A stretch of 64,000 nt of DNA from an uncultured Methylopila sp. (GCA_902168115.1 CABHPB010000068.1:103268-167267); one strand, 5' to 3'; shown: positions 41,679 to 50,917, counted from the first letter of the stretch. The notes: generated by a model not told the origin, from the letters alone. Numbers and translations are program-made.

Positions 41679-42250
41679 TGACCCGGCGGCTCCTCATCCC
41701 CCTGCTTCGACGGCTGCGGCGCTCGACCGACGGGCTCGCCGCCGTGGAATTCGCGATGTTCGCGCCGGTGCTCGGGCTGCTGCTGCTCGGCGGCTACGAC
41801 CTGTCGCGCTTCATCATCGCCCGCGCGAACGTCGACAAGGTCGGCTTCTCCGTCGCCGACGTCACGGCCCAGTACGACCAGCTGAGCTCCACCGCGCTCG
41901 ACCAGATCTTCAGGGTCACAGGCGCGAGCCTGCAGACCTACGTGTCCGGGACCAACGGCGTCACCATCCTGACCTCGGTCTACCTGGATTCGGCCGGCGT
42001 CCCGCGCGTCCGGTGGCAGTGCTACAGCACCGCCGGCGCGACATGGAAAAGCGCGATCGGCGTCGAGGGCGGCCCGGCCGCGATCAGCGCGGACCTGCTC
42101 GCCGACGCCAACGACAACGTCATGACGTCAGAAGTCTTTTTCCGCTTCACGCCGATCTTCTCGCGCTTCTTCAAGAACAATTTCATGATCTACACGTCGT
42201 CGATCTACCGGCCGCGCCTCGGCGCGCTGACAACGAAGCCGTGCTCATGA
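41678..42250 (+). CDS. TadE-like pseudopilin, second gene
   Basis: 190 residues. It starts at ATG 41678 within TGATG, overlapping the previous stop. After a basic N-terminus, D-G-L-A-A-V-E-F-A-M-F-A-P-V-L-G repeats the TadE motif, followed by one membrane helix. The rest is periplasmic, with L-S-S-T-A-L-D-Q-I-F and two cysteines (W-Q-C-Y-S near 110, K-P-C-S at the end) that may form a disulfide. It belongs to the same family as the upstream gene. Its stop overlaps the downstream ATG by ATGA. Confidence 0.83.
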   Translation: MTRRLLIPLLRRLRRSTDGLAAVEFAMFAPVLGLLLLGGYDLSRFIIARANVDKVGFSVADVTAQYDQLSSTALDQIFRVTGASLQTYVSGTNGVTILTSVYLDSAGVPRVRWQCYSTAGATWKSAIGVEGGPAAISADLLADANDNVMTSEVFFRFTPIFSRFFKNNFMIYTSSIYRPRLGALTTKPCS

Positions 42251-43677
42251 GCGCGCGTTTTCGCCCCGTCCGCGCCCTGCTCCGACGACTGGCCGACGCC
42301 GAGCACGCGGCGGCCGCGCCGCTTCTCGGCCTCATCTTCCTGATCCTCATCGGCTGCATCGGCCTCGCCATCGACACCGGGCGGTCGATGGTGGTGAAGG
42401 CGCGCCTCACCAACGCCCTCGACGCGGCGGGCCTCGCCGTCGGCGCCCGCGTCGCCACGTCGAACTATCAGGTGGACGCCAAGAAGTTCGTCTCGGCCAA
42501 CTTCAAGGCGAACTATGCGGGGGCGACCGTCACCGAGGTCACGGCGACGCCGAACAGCGACAAGACCGTCATCACCCTCGCGGCCACGGCGACCATGCCG
42601 ACGGCCTTCATGAAGCTGTTCGGGACGCAAGTGGTCACCGTCAAGGCGACCTCGGAGGTGACGCGCGCCTCCGCCGGCCTCGAGCTCGTCATGGTGCTCG
42701 ACAACACCGGATCGATGTCGGACTCGATGTCGTCGCTGAAGTCCGCGGCCAACAACCTCGTCAACATCCTCTACGGCGACAGCTCGACGTCCAAGAACCT
42801 CTATGTCGGGCTCGTGCCGTTCTCGCAGGGCGTCAACATCGGGACGGCGCGGAAGGCGTGGGTGACGCCGTCGAGCCTGCTCGCCGCGACGAACCCCTAC
42901 TATCCGGACCAATGGCTTGGCTGCGTCGAGGACCGCGCGAGCGGGCTCGACCAGACCGACGATCCGCCGTCGAGCTCGGACGCCAAGACACTATTCAAGT
43001 CGTACTACGCGGCGAACGAGACCTATAACGCCTACTACTATCCGAACACCTGGATCTCCAGGAGCTGGCTCGGCAGAGAGACGACCAACATCAACTACAA
43101 TGCGACCCCGCGCCCGCTCGGGCCCGGCTCGTTCTGCCCGGCCGAGCTCACGCCGCTGACCAACACCAAGGCGACGGTCCAGACCGGCATCTCGAACATG
43201 AAGGCGGTCGGCTCCACCATGGTCAATCTCGGCGCCGTCTGGGGCTGGCGCATGCTGTCGCCGCGCTGGCGCGGCAGCTGGCCCGGCGAGATGACCTCCT
43301 CGGGGCTGCCGCTCGACTACAACTCCAAGAACATGACCAAGGCCGTCGTGCTGATGACGGACGGCGAGAACAGCTTCGCCGCCGGCAACTACACCGCCTA
43401 CGGCTATCTGGCGGACGCCAAGCTCGGCTCGTCGAACCAGTCGAGCGCGGAGAAGGCGCTCGACACCCGGCTCTCGACCGTCTGCACGAGCATGAAGGCC
43501 AAGGGCATCTTCGTTTACACCGTGGCCTTCAACATCACCGACGCCGCGACCAAGACGCTGCTGCAAAGCTGCGCGACGAGCACGAGCTACTATTTCGACG
43601 CCGGCAACTCCTCCGCGCTGGTCGCGGCGTTCCAGACGATCGGCAGCTCGCTCTCGCAGCTGCGCGTCAGCAAGTAG
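42247..43677 (+). CDS. TadG-like pilus protein with von Willebrand factor A domain
   Basis: 476 residues. The N-terminal helix (about residues 23-45) with a nearby A-A-P-L-L-G-L is TadG-like. A vWA domain follows, with the metal-site motif D-N-T-G-S-M-S near 154 and M-T-D-G-E-N near 371; the first deviates from the usual D-x-S-x-S by having threonine. A cysteine-containing, Tyr/Asn-rich insertion occupies about 225-330. TadG members with vWA are surface or pilus-associated and bind divalent metal. Third gene of the overlapping operon. It ends five bases from the convergent amidase stop. Confidence 0.86.
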   Translation: MSARFRPVRALLRRLADAEHAAAAPLLGLIFLILIGCIGLAIDTGRSMVVKARLTNALDAAGLAVGARVATSNYQVDAKKFVSANFKANYAGATVTEVTATPNSDKTVITLAATATMPTAFMKLFGTQVVTVKATSEVTRASAGLELVMVLDNTGSMSDSMSSLKSAANNLVNILYGDSSTSKNLYVGLVPFSQGVNIGTARKAWVTPSSLLAATNPYYPDQWLGCVEDRASGLDQTDDPPSSSDAKTLFKSYYAANETYNAYYYPNTWISRSWLGRETTNINYNATPRPLGPGSFCPAELTPLTNTKATVQTGISNMKAVGSTMVNLGAVWGWRMLSPRWRGSWPGEMTSSGLPLDYNSKNMTKAVVLMTDGENSFAAGNYTAYGYLADAKLGSSNQSSAEKALDTRLSTVCTSMKAKGIFVYTVAFNITDAATKTLLQSCATSTSYYFDAGNSSALVAAFQTIGSSLSQLRVSK

Positions 43678-43682
43678 CCGCG

Positions 43683-44417
43683 TCAGCTCTCCTCGCAGAA
43701 GCGGTCGACCGCCTCGCCGACCGCCTCTGCGATCGCGGCGCGGCGGGCGTCGCTGTCGAGCGCCAGCTCCTCGTCGCGATTGACGATGACGCCGGCCTCC
43801 AGCAGCGCGGCGGGGCCAGGGCTGGAGCGCAGCACGGCGAGGTCGTCGCGCCGGTAGATCCCGCGGGAGGGATCGATCAGCGCCCTGCCCTCGCCGGGAA
43901 TTGGCTCGGCGTGGTGGCGCGTGAACGGCCAGCCGCGCGCCTTCAGCCGGTCGGCGAGCAGGCGCGCGAAGCGCAGGCTCCCGGCAGGGTCGGCGGCGGA
44001 CTGCGAGACGTGCAGCGACCAGCCCTTGAAACGGTCCGAGTAGCCGTGCTCGCGGCCCTGATAGGTCCAGGTCTCGAAATAGCGCGGCTGGGCGGAGTCG
44101 TGATGGATCGAGATCATCAGCTTCGCGCCGGAGGCCCTGATCGGACCGGAGCGCCGCGACGCCCGCTGCGCCGCCGCGCGGGCGCCGAGGCCGGCCGTCC
44201 CGGCGTAGCCGCGGGATTTCAGCTCGCGCTGTACGGCCGCGGCGAGCGCGACGTTGAAGGCGTATTCCGTCTTGCCGCGGGCGCTGATCGCTCCGGGCGC
44301 GGCGGGCGAGTGGCCGACGTCGACGAGGACCGGGAAATCCGCCTTGTCGCAGGCGACGGCCGAGGCCGGCGCGAGCGTCAGGGTCGCGGCGCAGATCAGG
44401 AACCAACGGCGCCGCAT
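43683..44417 (-). CDS. N-acetylmuramoyl-L-alanine amidase (Amidase_3)
   Basis: 244 residues. A Sec signal peptide of about 22 residues ends A-S-A-V-A-C-D. Zinc ligand motifs are V-D-V-G-H-S-P near residue 34, T-E-Y-A-F-N with the glutamate near 50, and S-I-H-H-D-S near 105; L-L-E-A-G-V-I-V-N-R-D-E-E near 210 carries the catalytic glutamate. The enzyme cleaves the amide between MurNAc and L-alanine of peptidoglycan in the periplasm. It is the convergent neighbour of the TadG gene and divergent from the caspase-like gene. Confidence 0.88.
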   Translation of the reverse strand: MRRRWFLICAATLTLAPASAVACDKADFPVLVDVGHSPAAPGAISARGKTEYAFNVALAAAVQRELKSRGYAGTAGLGARAAAQRASRRSGPIRASGAKLMISIHHDSAQPRYFETWTYQGREHGYSDRFKGWSLHVSQSAADPAGSLRFARLLADRLKARGWPFTRHHAEPIPGEGRALIDPSRGIYRRDDLAVLRSSPGPAALLEAGVIVNRDEELALDSDARRAAIAEAVGEAVDRFCEES

Positions 44418-44528
44418 GCGGCCTCTCCGGCTTCCCTCGCCCGGCCCCGATCACGGGAGCGCGGCTTGCAAGACGGCGGGCTTTCTAGCACAGATGCCCC
44501 CGGTCCAGGACGGCTCGCGACGGGGCTC

Positions 44529-46223
44529 ATGCGCGCTCTTCTGCTCTCAGCTCTGATCCTTTTCGGCTGCGCCGTCGATGCGAACGCGGCGCGGCGGCTC
44601 GCGCTCGTCGTCGGCAACGACGCCTATTCCAATCTCGGTCCCGAGCAGCAGCTCAGGAACGCGGTCAACGACTCGCGCGCCGTCGCCGCGGCGCTGACCG
44701 GCATCGGCTACGAGGTGACGACGGGCGAGAACCTCACGCGCGGCGCGATGATCGACAAGATCTCCGACGTCGCCTCGCGGCTGAACCAGGGCGACACCGC
44801 GTTCTTCTTCTTCGCCGGGCACGGGGTCTCCTTCGCCGGCGCGAACTACCTGCTGCCCTCCGACGTGCCGATGCCGCGCGCGACCGCGCGCTCCGAGGAG
44901 GGGCGGCTCGCCGACCAGGCGATCGGCGAGGCGCTGATCACCGAGCGTCTCAAGAGTTCCGGCGCGACGGTCGTCGTGCTGGTGCTCGACGCCTGCCGCA
45001 ACAACCCGCTGCAGAGCTCCGACAAGCGCTCGATCGGCGCCTCGCGCGGCCTCAGCATCCAGCCGCCGCCGCGCGGGGTCATCACGATCTATTCCGCCGG
45101 CGCCGGCCAGACCGCGCTCGACCGGCTCGGCGACGACGACCCGGTGAGGAACTCGGTCTTCACCCGCGTGCTGCTGGAAAAGATCGCGCAGCCGCAGATG
45201 TCGGTGCAGAAGCTCGCCCGCCAGACCCGCAACGAGGTCGCCGCGATGGCCGAGAAGATCGGCCACGACCAGGTGCCCGGCATCTATGACGAGATCGTCG
45301 GCGACGAGGTCTATCTCGGCGACCGGCCGCTCGAGGTCGCCAAGGCCGACGCCGGCGCGGTCCCGACCGCCCCGCCCGCGCCAAGGGGTCCGGCCGAAGA
45401 CGAGATCGCCTGGGCGGTGCTGAAGGAGTCTGGCTCGGCGGCGCAGATCACCGACCTCATCCGCCGCTATCCGCGCAGCGCGCTGATCCCGGTCTGGAGC
45501 GAGCGGCTCGCCGCCGTCCAGCGCGACGAGCGGGACAGGGCCGCCGCCGCCGCGAAGCCCGCGCCCCAGGGCGGCTCGCCGCTGCCGGGCGCGGACCTTT
45601 TCGCCAATGTCGACCGGCGCCAGCCGGCTTCGCCCCCGACCTCGGAATGGAACCGGACCGACCCGCCGATCGGCCAGTCGTCCGAGCCGAGCTTCCCCTG
45701 CTCGCGCGCGCGGCTGCCGGCGGAACGGGTGATCTGCGGCCGGCCAAACCTCGCGGCGCTCGACCGGCAGCTCGCCGAGCTCTACGCGGCCTCGGCGCGC
45801 TCGCCGGCGCTCGACGCGGCGCAGGGAATGTGGCGCGCCCAGCGCGACGCCTGCGCCAACACCTCCGGCACGCTCGATGCGCTGGCCGCCTGCGTCGAGC
45901 GCGCCTACCGCTCCCGGATCGCGACGCTCGCCGCGGCAGCCGGCTCGCAGGGCGCGGCCTCGCCGACGGCGCGCTTCAGCCCGAGCTTCGACTGCCGCTA
46001 CGCCCGCACGCCCGTCGAGATCGCGATCTGCTCCGACCAGAACCTCGCCGCGCTCGACGTCGAGCTCGCCCGTTCGGTGAACATGATGAAGTCGGCGCAG
46101 CGGTTCTCGCTGCCCGAACACCAGCGCTGGCTCGCGTCTCGCGACGCCTGCGCGAGCGACCCCTCCGCGATGCGCGTCTGCGTCGCCTCGGCCTATCGCC
46201 GCCGGATCGGCGAGCTGCGCTGA
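44529..46223 (+). CDS. Secreted caspase-like protease with two LprI-like domains
   Basis: 564 residues from ATG 44529; the longer frame begins inside the amidase gene. A signal peptide (residues 1-21) ends D-A-N-A-A. The peptidase C14 fold starts R-L-A-L-V-V-G-N-D-A-Y; the catalytic histidine is in F-F-A-G-H-G-V near 97 and the cysteine in L-D-A-C-R-N-N-P near 155. A Pro/Ala linker follows. The C-terminus holds two DUF1311/LprI-like copies, the first with E-R-V-I-C-G-R-P-N-L-A-A-L-D, the second with V-E-I-A-I-C-S-D-Q-N-L-A-A-L-D, each ending in cysteine motifs. The duplicated LprI module on a caspase is unusual. Confidence 0.87.
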   Translation: MRALLLSALILFGCAVDANAARRLALVVGNDAYSNLGPEQQLRNAVNDSRAVAAALTGIGYEVTTGENLTRGAMIDKISDVASRLNQGDTAFFFFAGHGVSFAGANYLLPSDVPMPRATARSEEGRLADQAIGEALITERLKSSGATVVVLVLDACRNNPLQSSDKRSIGASRGLSIQPPPRGVITIYSAGAGQTALDRLGDDDPVRNSVFTRVLLEKIAQPQMSVQKLARQTRNEVAAMAEKIGHDQVPGIYDEIVGDEVYLGDRPLEVAKADAGAVPTAPPAPRGPAEDEIAWAVLKESGSAAQITDLIRRYPRSALIPVWSERLAAVQRDERDRAAAAAKPAPQGGSPLPGADLFANVDRRQPASPPTSEWNRTDPPIGQSSEPSFPCSRARLPAERVICGRPNLAALDRQLAELYAASARSPALDAAQGMWRAQRDACANTSGTLDALAACVERAYRSRIATLAAAAGSQGAASPTARFSPSFDCRYARTPVEIAICSDQNLAALDVELARSVNMMKSAQRFSLPEHQRWLASRDACASDPSAMRVCVASAYRRRIGELR

Positions 46224-46227
46224 CGGA

Positions 46228-46767
46228 TCAGGCGACGCGCGCCGCCAGCGGTAGGCCGAGCTGGGCGCCCGCCGCGCTCTCGTCTTCGAGCGAGCCCTCG
46301 AGCCGCAGCAGGAACGCCTTGGCCTCCACGCCGCCGGCGAAGCCGGTGAGCTTTCCGGTCGCGCCGATCACGCGGTGACATGGCGCGACGATCGAGATCG
46401 GGTTCCGGCCGTTCGCCGCGCCGACCGCGCGCGAGGCGCCGGGATCGCCGAGGGTCCGCGCGATCGCGCCGTAGCTGCGCGTCTCGCCGAACGGAATTTT
46501 CAGCAGCTCGCCCCAGACCCGCCGCTGGAATTCTGTTCCGCGGAAGTCGAGCGGCAGGTCGAAGGCGCGCCGCTCGCCCGCAAAGTATTCGCGGAGCTGG
46601 CCTTCCGCGGCGCGCAGGACCGGATGGTCCCGCGACGTCCGGCCCGGCCCGAGCGGCACGCGGCGCGGATCGTCGTTCTCCCAGAGAATCGCGACCAGCC
46701 CGACGTCGCCGGCGACCAGCGCCAGACGCCCGACCGGGGATGTCATCTCGCTCCGGACCAGAGACAT
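46228..46767 (-). CDS. ogt: Methylated-DNA-protein-cysteine methyltransferase
   Basis: 179 residues from ATG 46767, with an exceptionally strong AAAGGAGG upstream. The active-site motif I-V-A-P-C-H-R-V-I-G near residue 135 holds the methyl-accepting cysteine. The winged-helix DNA-binding part precedes it (T-E-F-Q-R-R-V-W, Y-G-A-I-A), followed by G-G-V-E-A-K. It removes methyl groups from O6-methylguanine in a single-use reaction. It has no Ada domain, so ogt is preferred. Confidence 0.93.
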   Translation of the reverse strand: MSLVRSEMTSPVGRLALVAGDVGLVAILWENDDPRRVPLGPGRTSRDHPVLRAAEGQLREYFAGERRAFDLPLDFRGTEFQRRVWGELLKIPFGETRSYGAIARTLGDPGASRAVGAANGRNPISIVAPCHRVIGATGKLTGFAGGVEAKAFLLRLEGSLEDESAAGAQLGLPLAARVA

Positions 46768-46878
46768 TTGGGCCTCCTTTACTGCCGCGTCGGCCCCATG
46801 CCGAAGCTTGAGGCGGACTCTAGCGACGATGCGCGCGGCCGCGAGCCGGATCTTGCTCTGAACGCGCGAAAGAGTTTC

Positions 46879-46913
46879 AGCCGATGGGCGCCGGGGTTCG
46901 GCGCCCATCGGCT
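46879..46913. terminator. 14-bp perfect hairpin after the MipA gene
   Basis: Arms AGCCGATGGGCGCC (46879-46892) and GGCGCCCATCGGCT (46900-46913) with a seven-base loop. It lies about 65 bases after the mipA stop on the minus strand. No T-run, but stability is high; it probably blocks read-through from mipA towards ogt. Confidence 0.6.
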
Positions 46914-46977
46914 CTCGGGCGGACGACCCGCCTTGGGGGACGCGGGCGAGACGCGCCGCCGCCCGAACTCTGATCCG

Positions 46978-47814
46978 TCAGTAGCGGTAGGACACGGCGA
47001 GGCCGAACAGGCCGGCCGTCTTCGAGCCGTCCTTGACGATCGGGCTGTCGGCCGCCTCGCCGACGTAGCGCGTCACGCTCGCCCGCCCGAGGACGCCCCA
47101 TCGCTCGTTGATCTGGTAGCCGACGGTGAGCCCCGCGCCGACGTCCTTGAAGCCGGCGTCGGGCCTGTAGGCGCGAAGCCCGGAGGCCGCCGAGCCGGCG
47201 CGTGTCACGCCGAAATAGGTGCGGTTGTAGGACTTGTCGCCATAGGTCGCGTCGGCGTCGACATTGGCGAAGATCTGTCCCCAGCGGATCGCGGCGTAGG
47301 AAACGGCTACGGTCGCCGTGAACCCCTCATGCTCGCCCGAGACGTCGTGCAGGAAGGACGCCTCGATCCCGATCTCGCCCTGCCCGTCGGGCCCGCCGCC
47401 GAACCGGTAGCCGACGAAGCCGCCGCCCTCTACGGCCGTGTCGATCTCCGCGAGTCGCCGCACCGGCCCCTTCACGTCGTCGTCGCGCTTGCCGCGAAGA
47501 TTGACGATCGGGCCGACGTCCCACGGGCTGTCGCCAAGGAGGTCGAGCCGCGCCTGCAGACCGCGCAGCTGGAGCTCGACGCCATGCCACTTCACGTTGG
47601 CGATCGCGAAGGGAATGGCCTCGTACTTGTCCGACCCATCGAATTCGGGCGCGACGCCGGCGCCGATGGCCACGAAGGCGGAAAACACCCGCTCATTCGC
47701 GATCGGGACGAGTTCGCCTGAATTTTCGGCAGGACTATCCGCCGCGTAGGCCGGATACGCCCCGATGCCGCCCAAAGCCGCCGCTAGACCGGCCTTCGTG
47801 AGAATTCGTTTCAT
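46978..47814 (-). CDS. MipA/OmpV family outer-membrane protein
   Basis: 278 residues from ATG 47814, giving a clean signal peptide (R-I-L-T-K-A-G-L-A-A-A-L, ending A-Y-A-A-D). Longer starts add sequence without homology. The barrel begins F-S-A-F-V-A-I-G-A-G-V-A-P-E-F-D-G-S and includes N-V-K-W-H-G-V-E-L near 75, the family's usual strands. The last residues, L-A-V-S-Y-R-Y, end in an aromatic. MipA may link lytic enzymes and synthases in the envelope; OmpV-type members act as porins. Divergent from the LytTR gene. Confidence 0.85.
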   Translation of the reverse strand: MKRILTKAGLAAALGGIGAYPAYAADSPAENSGELVPIANERVFSAFVAIGAGVAPEFDGSDKYEAIPFAIANVKWHGVELQLRGLQARLDLLGDSPWDVGPIVNLRGKRDDDVKGPVRRLAEIDTAVEGGGFVGYRFGGGPDGQGEIGIEASFLHDVSGEHEGFTATVAVSYAAIRWGQIFANVDADATYGDKSYNRTYFGVTRAGSAASGLRAYRPDAGFKDVGAGLTVGYQINERWGVLGRASVTRYVGEAADSPIVKDGSKTAGLFGLAVSYRY

Positions 47815-47955
47815 CGCACGCCCTCTCCCGCCGGCGGACTGCGCAGCGGGCGTCGGCTTCATGATCCGATCCTCGCGGCGCGGCGATGGAGGGTTCGTCG
47901 TTGCGCCAGTTGCTTCGTGACCCGCGCCGGGAACTGACGGGGGAACCGCTTCACG

Positions 47956-48867
47956 ATGCGTGATTTCGCGAAACTGACCGGCGAGCCGTGGCTGCGCCAT
48001 CGTGTCGGCGAGCTCGGGCTAGCGCTCGGCCTCGGCCTCGCTTTCGCGTTGATCGGACCGTTCAGCACCGACAGGTCGGACTTCCTGCCGAGCCTCGGCT
48101 ACTGGGCCGGGCTGGTCGCCTGCTGGTTCGTGGTGGCGGCGCTCGTGGACCGCGGCCTGCGGGAATTCGCGGGCTATCGGGAGGCCGGCGTCTGGGCGAA
48201 GCGCGCCTGCCTCGTCATGGTAGCGTCCATCCCGATGCTCCCCGTCGTCGCGCCGGCGACCTCGGCTCTCAACGGCTTCGAGGCGACGATTCCCGAGGTC
48301 GCCGAGATGTACTGGCAGATCGTCCTGATCGCCTCGGTCGTCGTCGTCCTCGCCGACGCGATTCTCGGCGCGCCCAACGCAGCCGCGCCGCTCAGGCTGC
48401 AGACCCTGCCGACGACTGGGCTGATCGAGGCGTCGCCCGCCCCCGCCGAGGCGGCTTCGGCGGCGCCGGCGTCCAGCCGCCTGATCGAACGGCTGCCGCC
48501 GAACCTGCGCGGTGCGCTGATCTGCCTCGAGATGGAAGACCATTACGTCCGGGTGCATACGAGCCGCGGCTCGGCGCTGCTGCTGATGAGGCTCGGCGAC
48601 GCGATGAACGAGGCCGCCCCGACCGCCGGCCTCCAGTCCCACCGCTCTTGGTGGGTCGCCGAACAGGCCGTCGAAGCCTTCGAGCGCTCCGGTCGCACGG
48701 GACGGATAAGGCTCGCGAACGGCATGACCGCGCCGGTGTCGCAGCGCTACCTGCGATCGATCGAAGAGCTCCCAGTCGCGGGAAGCAGACAGCGCGGCAT
48801 CCGGAGCAAGAGCGCTCCGGCGTTCTCCGACGGCTCGCTCCCTCGCTCCGAAACGATCGCGTCGTAG
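47956..48867 (+). CDS. Membrane-bound LytTR transcriptional regulator
   Basis: 303 residues. Four hydrophobic segments occupy about residues 17-140 (L-A-L-G-L-G-L-A-F-A first). A Pro/Ala linker follows. The LytTR DNA-binding domain covers about 180-275: L-I-C-L-E-M-E-D-H-Y-V-R-V-H-T near 200 and S-H-R-S-W-W-V-A near 225, the characteristic motifs. Membrane-tethered LytTR proteins regulate from the membrane, often neighbouring genes; the divergent MipA gene is a candidate target. A GAF-GGDEF-EAL gene follows 137 bases downstream. Confidence 0.87.
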   Translation: MRDFAKLTGEPWLRHRVGELGLALGLGLAFALIGPFSTDRSDFLPSLGYWAGLVACWFVVAALVDRGLREFAGYREAGVWAKRACLVMVASIPMLPVVAPATSALNGFEATIPEVAEMYWQIVLIASVVVVLADAILGAPNAAAPLRLQTLPTTGLIEASPAPAEAASAAPASSRLIERLPPNLRGALICLEMEDHYVRVHTSRGSALLLMRLGDAMNEAAPTAGLQSHRSWWVAEQAVEAFERSGRTGRIRLANGMTAPVSQRYLRSIEELPVAGSRQRGIRSKSAPAFSDGSLPRSETIAS

Positions 48868-49004
48868 CGGATGCGGACGAGGCCCGCCAGGCGACGGACG
48901 GTTGCGATCGCGCCCCCCGCTCGCGCAATAGTCGACCAAAAGCGTCGGACAGGGGCGTCGAGTCACGCATTCATAAACCAAGCGTAAACAGTCGAAGGAG
49001 AAGC

Positions 49005-50867
49005 ATGCCCCAGGCATCCTGGGATCCCTACGTGCGCCAACAGTTTCAGCAAGCCGTTCTGGAGATGATCGCGCGGGGCCGCTCGGTGGAGGAGACGGCG
49101 GAGCATATCTGTCGTCGCGCGGAAAGCTTCGCGGAGGGCGTCCGCTGCTCGATCCTGACGGTCGACCGCGCGGGACGGCTGCATCCATTGGCGGGCCCAA
49201 GCCTGCCCGCCCGCTACTCGGAGGCGCTCGATGGCATCGTGATCGGCGCCCGCGTCGGATCGTGCGGCTCAGCAGCGTTTTTCCGCAGGCCGGTCACGAC
49301 GGTCGACATCGCCGCCGATCCCAACTGGGAGCCATACAGGGCTTTGGCCGAGATGATCGAGCCGCTCGGTGTCAGGGCCTGCTGGTCGAGCCCCATTCTT
49401 CACAGCGACGGTCGGGTTCTCGGCACCTTCGGATTCTATTTCAACGAGAACCGTGGACCGAGCGAGCAGGAGCAGCGCCTTGTGGCCGACTGCGTCGATC
49501 TGTGCTCCATCCTGCTGGAGCGCGAGGAGGTCAGGCAGGACAATCACCGCCTCGCCTATTTCGACGCCCTGACCGATCTCGGCAACCGCGCCAACTTCAA
49601 CAGGACCCTGGACGCCGTCTGCGAGCGCGGACAAGGAACGCTCGGGCTGATGCTGATCGACGTCGATCACCTCAAGCGCGTCAACGACACCTTCGGTCAC
49701 GCGGCCGGAGACGAGCTGATCCGCGAGGTCGCCCGCCGGATCGCGACGGCGGCGGCGCCCGGACTGGCCTTCCGGATCGGCGGCGACGAATTCGCCGTGC
49801 TCATCGAGGCCCCGCAGGGCGAGCTGTCGACCGCCGCCGCGAGGATTCTCGCGGCGATGAAGGCGCCGGTCCTTTGCGGCGACCACGTGCTCGCGCCCGG
49901 CGTGACCTGCGGCGGAGCGGAGCGCGGTCCGACGGGCGCCGACGATCTGGCGGCGCTGCGTCAGCAGGCGGACCTTGCGCTCTATCACGCCAAGGAGGTC
50001 GCCCGCGGCGGATTCGTCCTCTACGGGGACGACCTGGCGAGCACGATCGCGCAGCGCTTCAAGGTTCTCCAGACGGTTACGACCGCGCTGGCGGAAGGGC
50101 GCGTCGAGGCGCACTACCAGCCCGTCGTCAGGCTGGACACCCGCGAGATCATCGGCCTCGAGGCGCTTTGCCGCGTGCGGACCAGGGACGGCGAGGCGCT
50201 GCCGGCGGCGAGCTTCGCGGACGCGATGCAGGATCTTGCGATCGGCGGTCTCGTCACCGACCGCATGCTCGACGCCGTCGCGCGGGACGTCCGCTATTGG
50301 CTGGACCGGGCGATTCCGCTGCAGCATGTCGGCGTGAACGTCTCGATGGCCGACTTCCAGAAGGCGGACCTCGGAGACCGGATTTCGTCCGCTTTCGCGC
50401 GGCATGGAGCGCCGCTCAAGCACGTCATCCTTGAGGTCACCGAGTCCGTCTACATGGGCGGAAGAGACCGCAAGGTCGCGAGCGCCATCGAACAGTTGCG
50501 CGCGAAGGGCCTGCTCGTCGCGCTGGACGATTTCGGCACCGGCTTCGCGTCGCTGACGCACCTCCTGACGTTCCCGGTCGACATCATCAAGATCGACAAG
50601 AGCTTCGTGGACCGGGTGTCCGCGGGCGACGCGGGCGAGGTCATCATCAAATCGCTTCTCGACATGGCGAAGGGCCTCGGGATCCGGATCGTGGCCGAGG
50701 GCGTCGAGACGCGCGAACAGGCCGCGCAGCTCGAACGGCTGGGATGCAGGCTCGCGCAGGGCTACCTGTTCGGCCGACCCTCCGGCCGCGACGCGACGAC
50801 GAACGCGCTGCTCCGTTTCGCGCAGCAGCCGGCCGCGGCAAGCCCCACGGGAAGCTTCGCCGCATAG
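49005..50867 (+). CDS. GAF-GGDEF-EAL cyclic-di-GMP enzyme
   Basis: 620 residues. A strong GAAGGAG lies four bases before ATG 49005. The GAF sensor covers about 20-165 (S-C-G-S-A-A-F-F and W-S-S-P-I-L near 125). The GGDEF domain has L-I-D-V-D-H-L-K-R-V-N-D and an intact G-G-D-E-F near 265. The EAL domain keeps the metal and catalytic set: E-A-L in G-L-E-A-L-C-R, E in L-E-V-T-E-S, D-D-F-G-T-G and K in I-K-I-D-K. No R-x-x-D inhibitory site precedes G-G-D-E-F. Both synthesis and hydrolysis of c-di-GMP are possible. Promoter and regulator may be shared with the upstream LytTR gene. Confidence 0.92.
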   Translation: MPQASWDPYVRQQFQQAVLEMIARGRSVEETAEHICRRAESFAEGVRCSILTVDRAGRLHPLAGPSLPARYSEALDGIVIGARVGSCGSAAFFRRPVTTVDIAADPNWEPYRALAEMIEPLGVRACWSSPILHSDGRVLGTFGFYFNENRGPSEQEQRLVADCVDLCSILLEREEVRQDNHRLAYFDALTDLGNRANFNRTLDAVCERGQGTLGLMLIDVDHLKRVNDTFGHAAGDELIREVARRIATAAAPGLAFRIGGDEFAVLIEAPQGELSTAAARILAAMKAPVLCGDHVLAPGVTCGGAERGPTGADDLAALRQQADLALYHAKEVARGGFVLYGDDLASTIAQRFKVLQTVTTALAEGRVEAHYQPVVRLDTREIIGLEALCRVRTRDGEALPAASFADAMQDLAIGGLVTDRMLDAVARDVRYWLDRAIPLQHVGVNVSMADFQKADLGDRISSAFARHGAPLKHVILEVTESVYMGGRDRKVASAIEQLRAKGLLVALDDFGTGFASLTHLLTFPVDIIKIDKSFVDRVSAGDAGEVIIKSLLDMAKGLGIRIVAEGVETREQAAQLERLGCRLAQGYLFGRPSGRDATTNALLRFAQQPAAASPTGSFAA

Positions 50868-50917
50868 ACGGGAGGAACGCCGACGCTCCCCTCGCAGCTC
50901 TCACGATTTTTGAGAAG

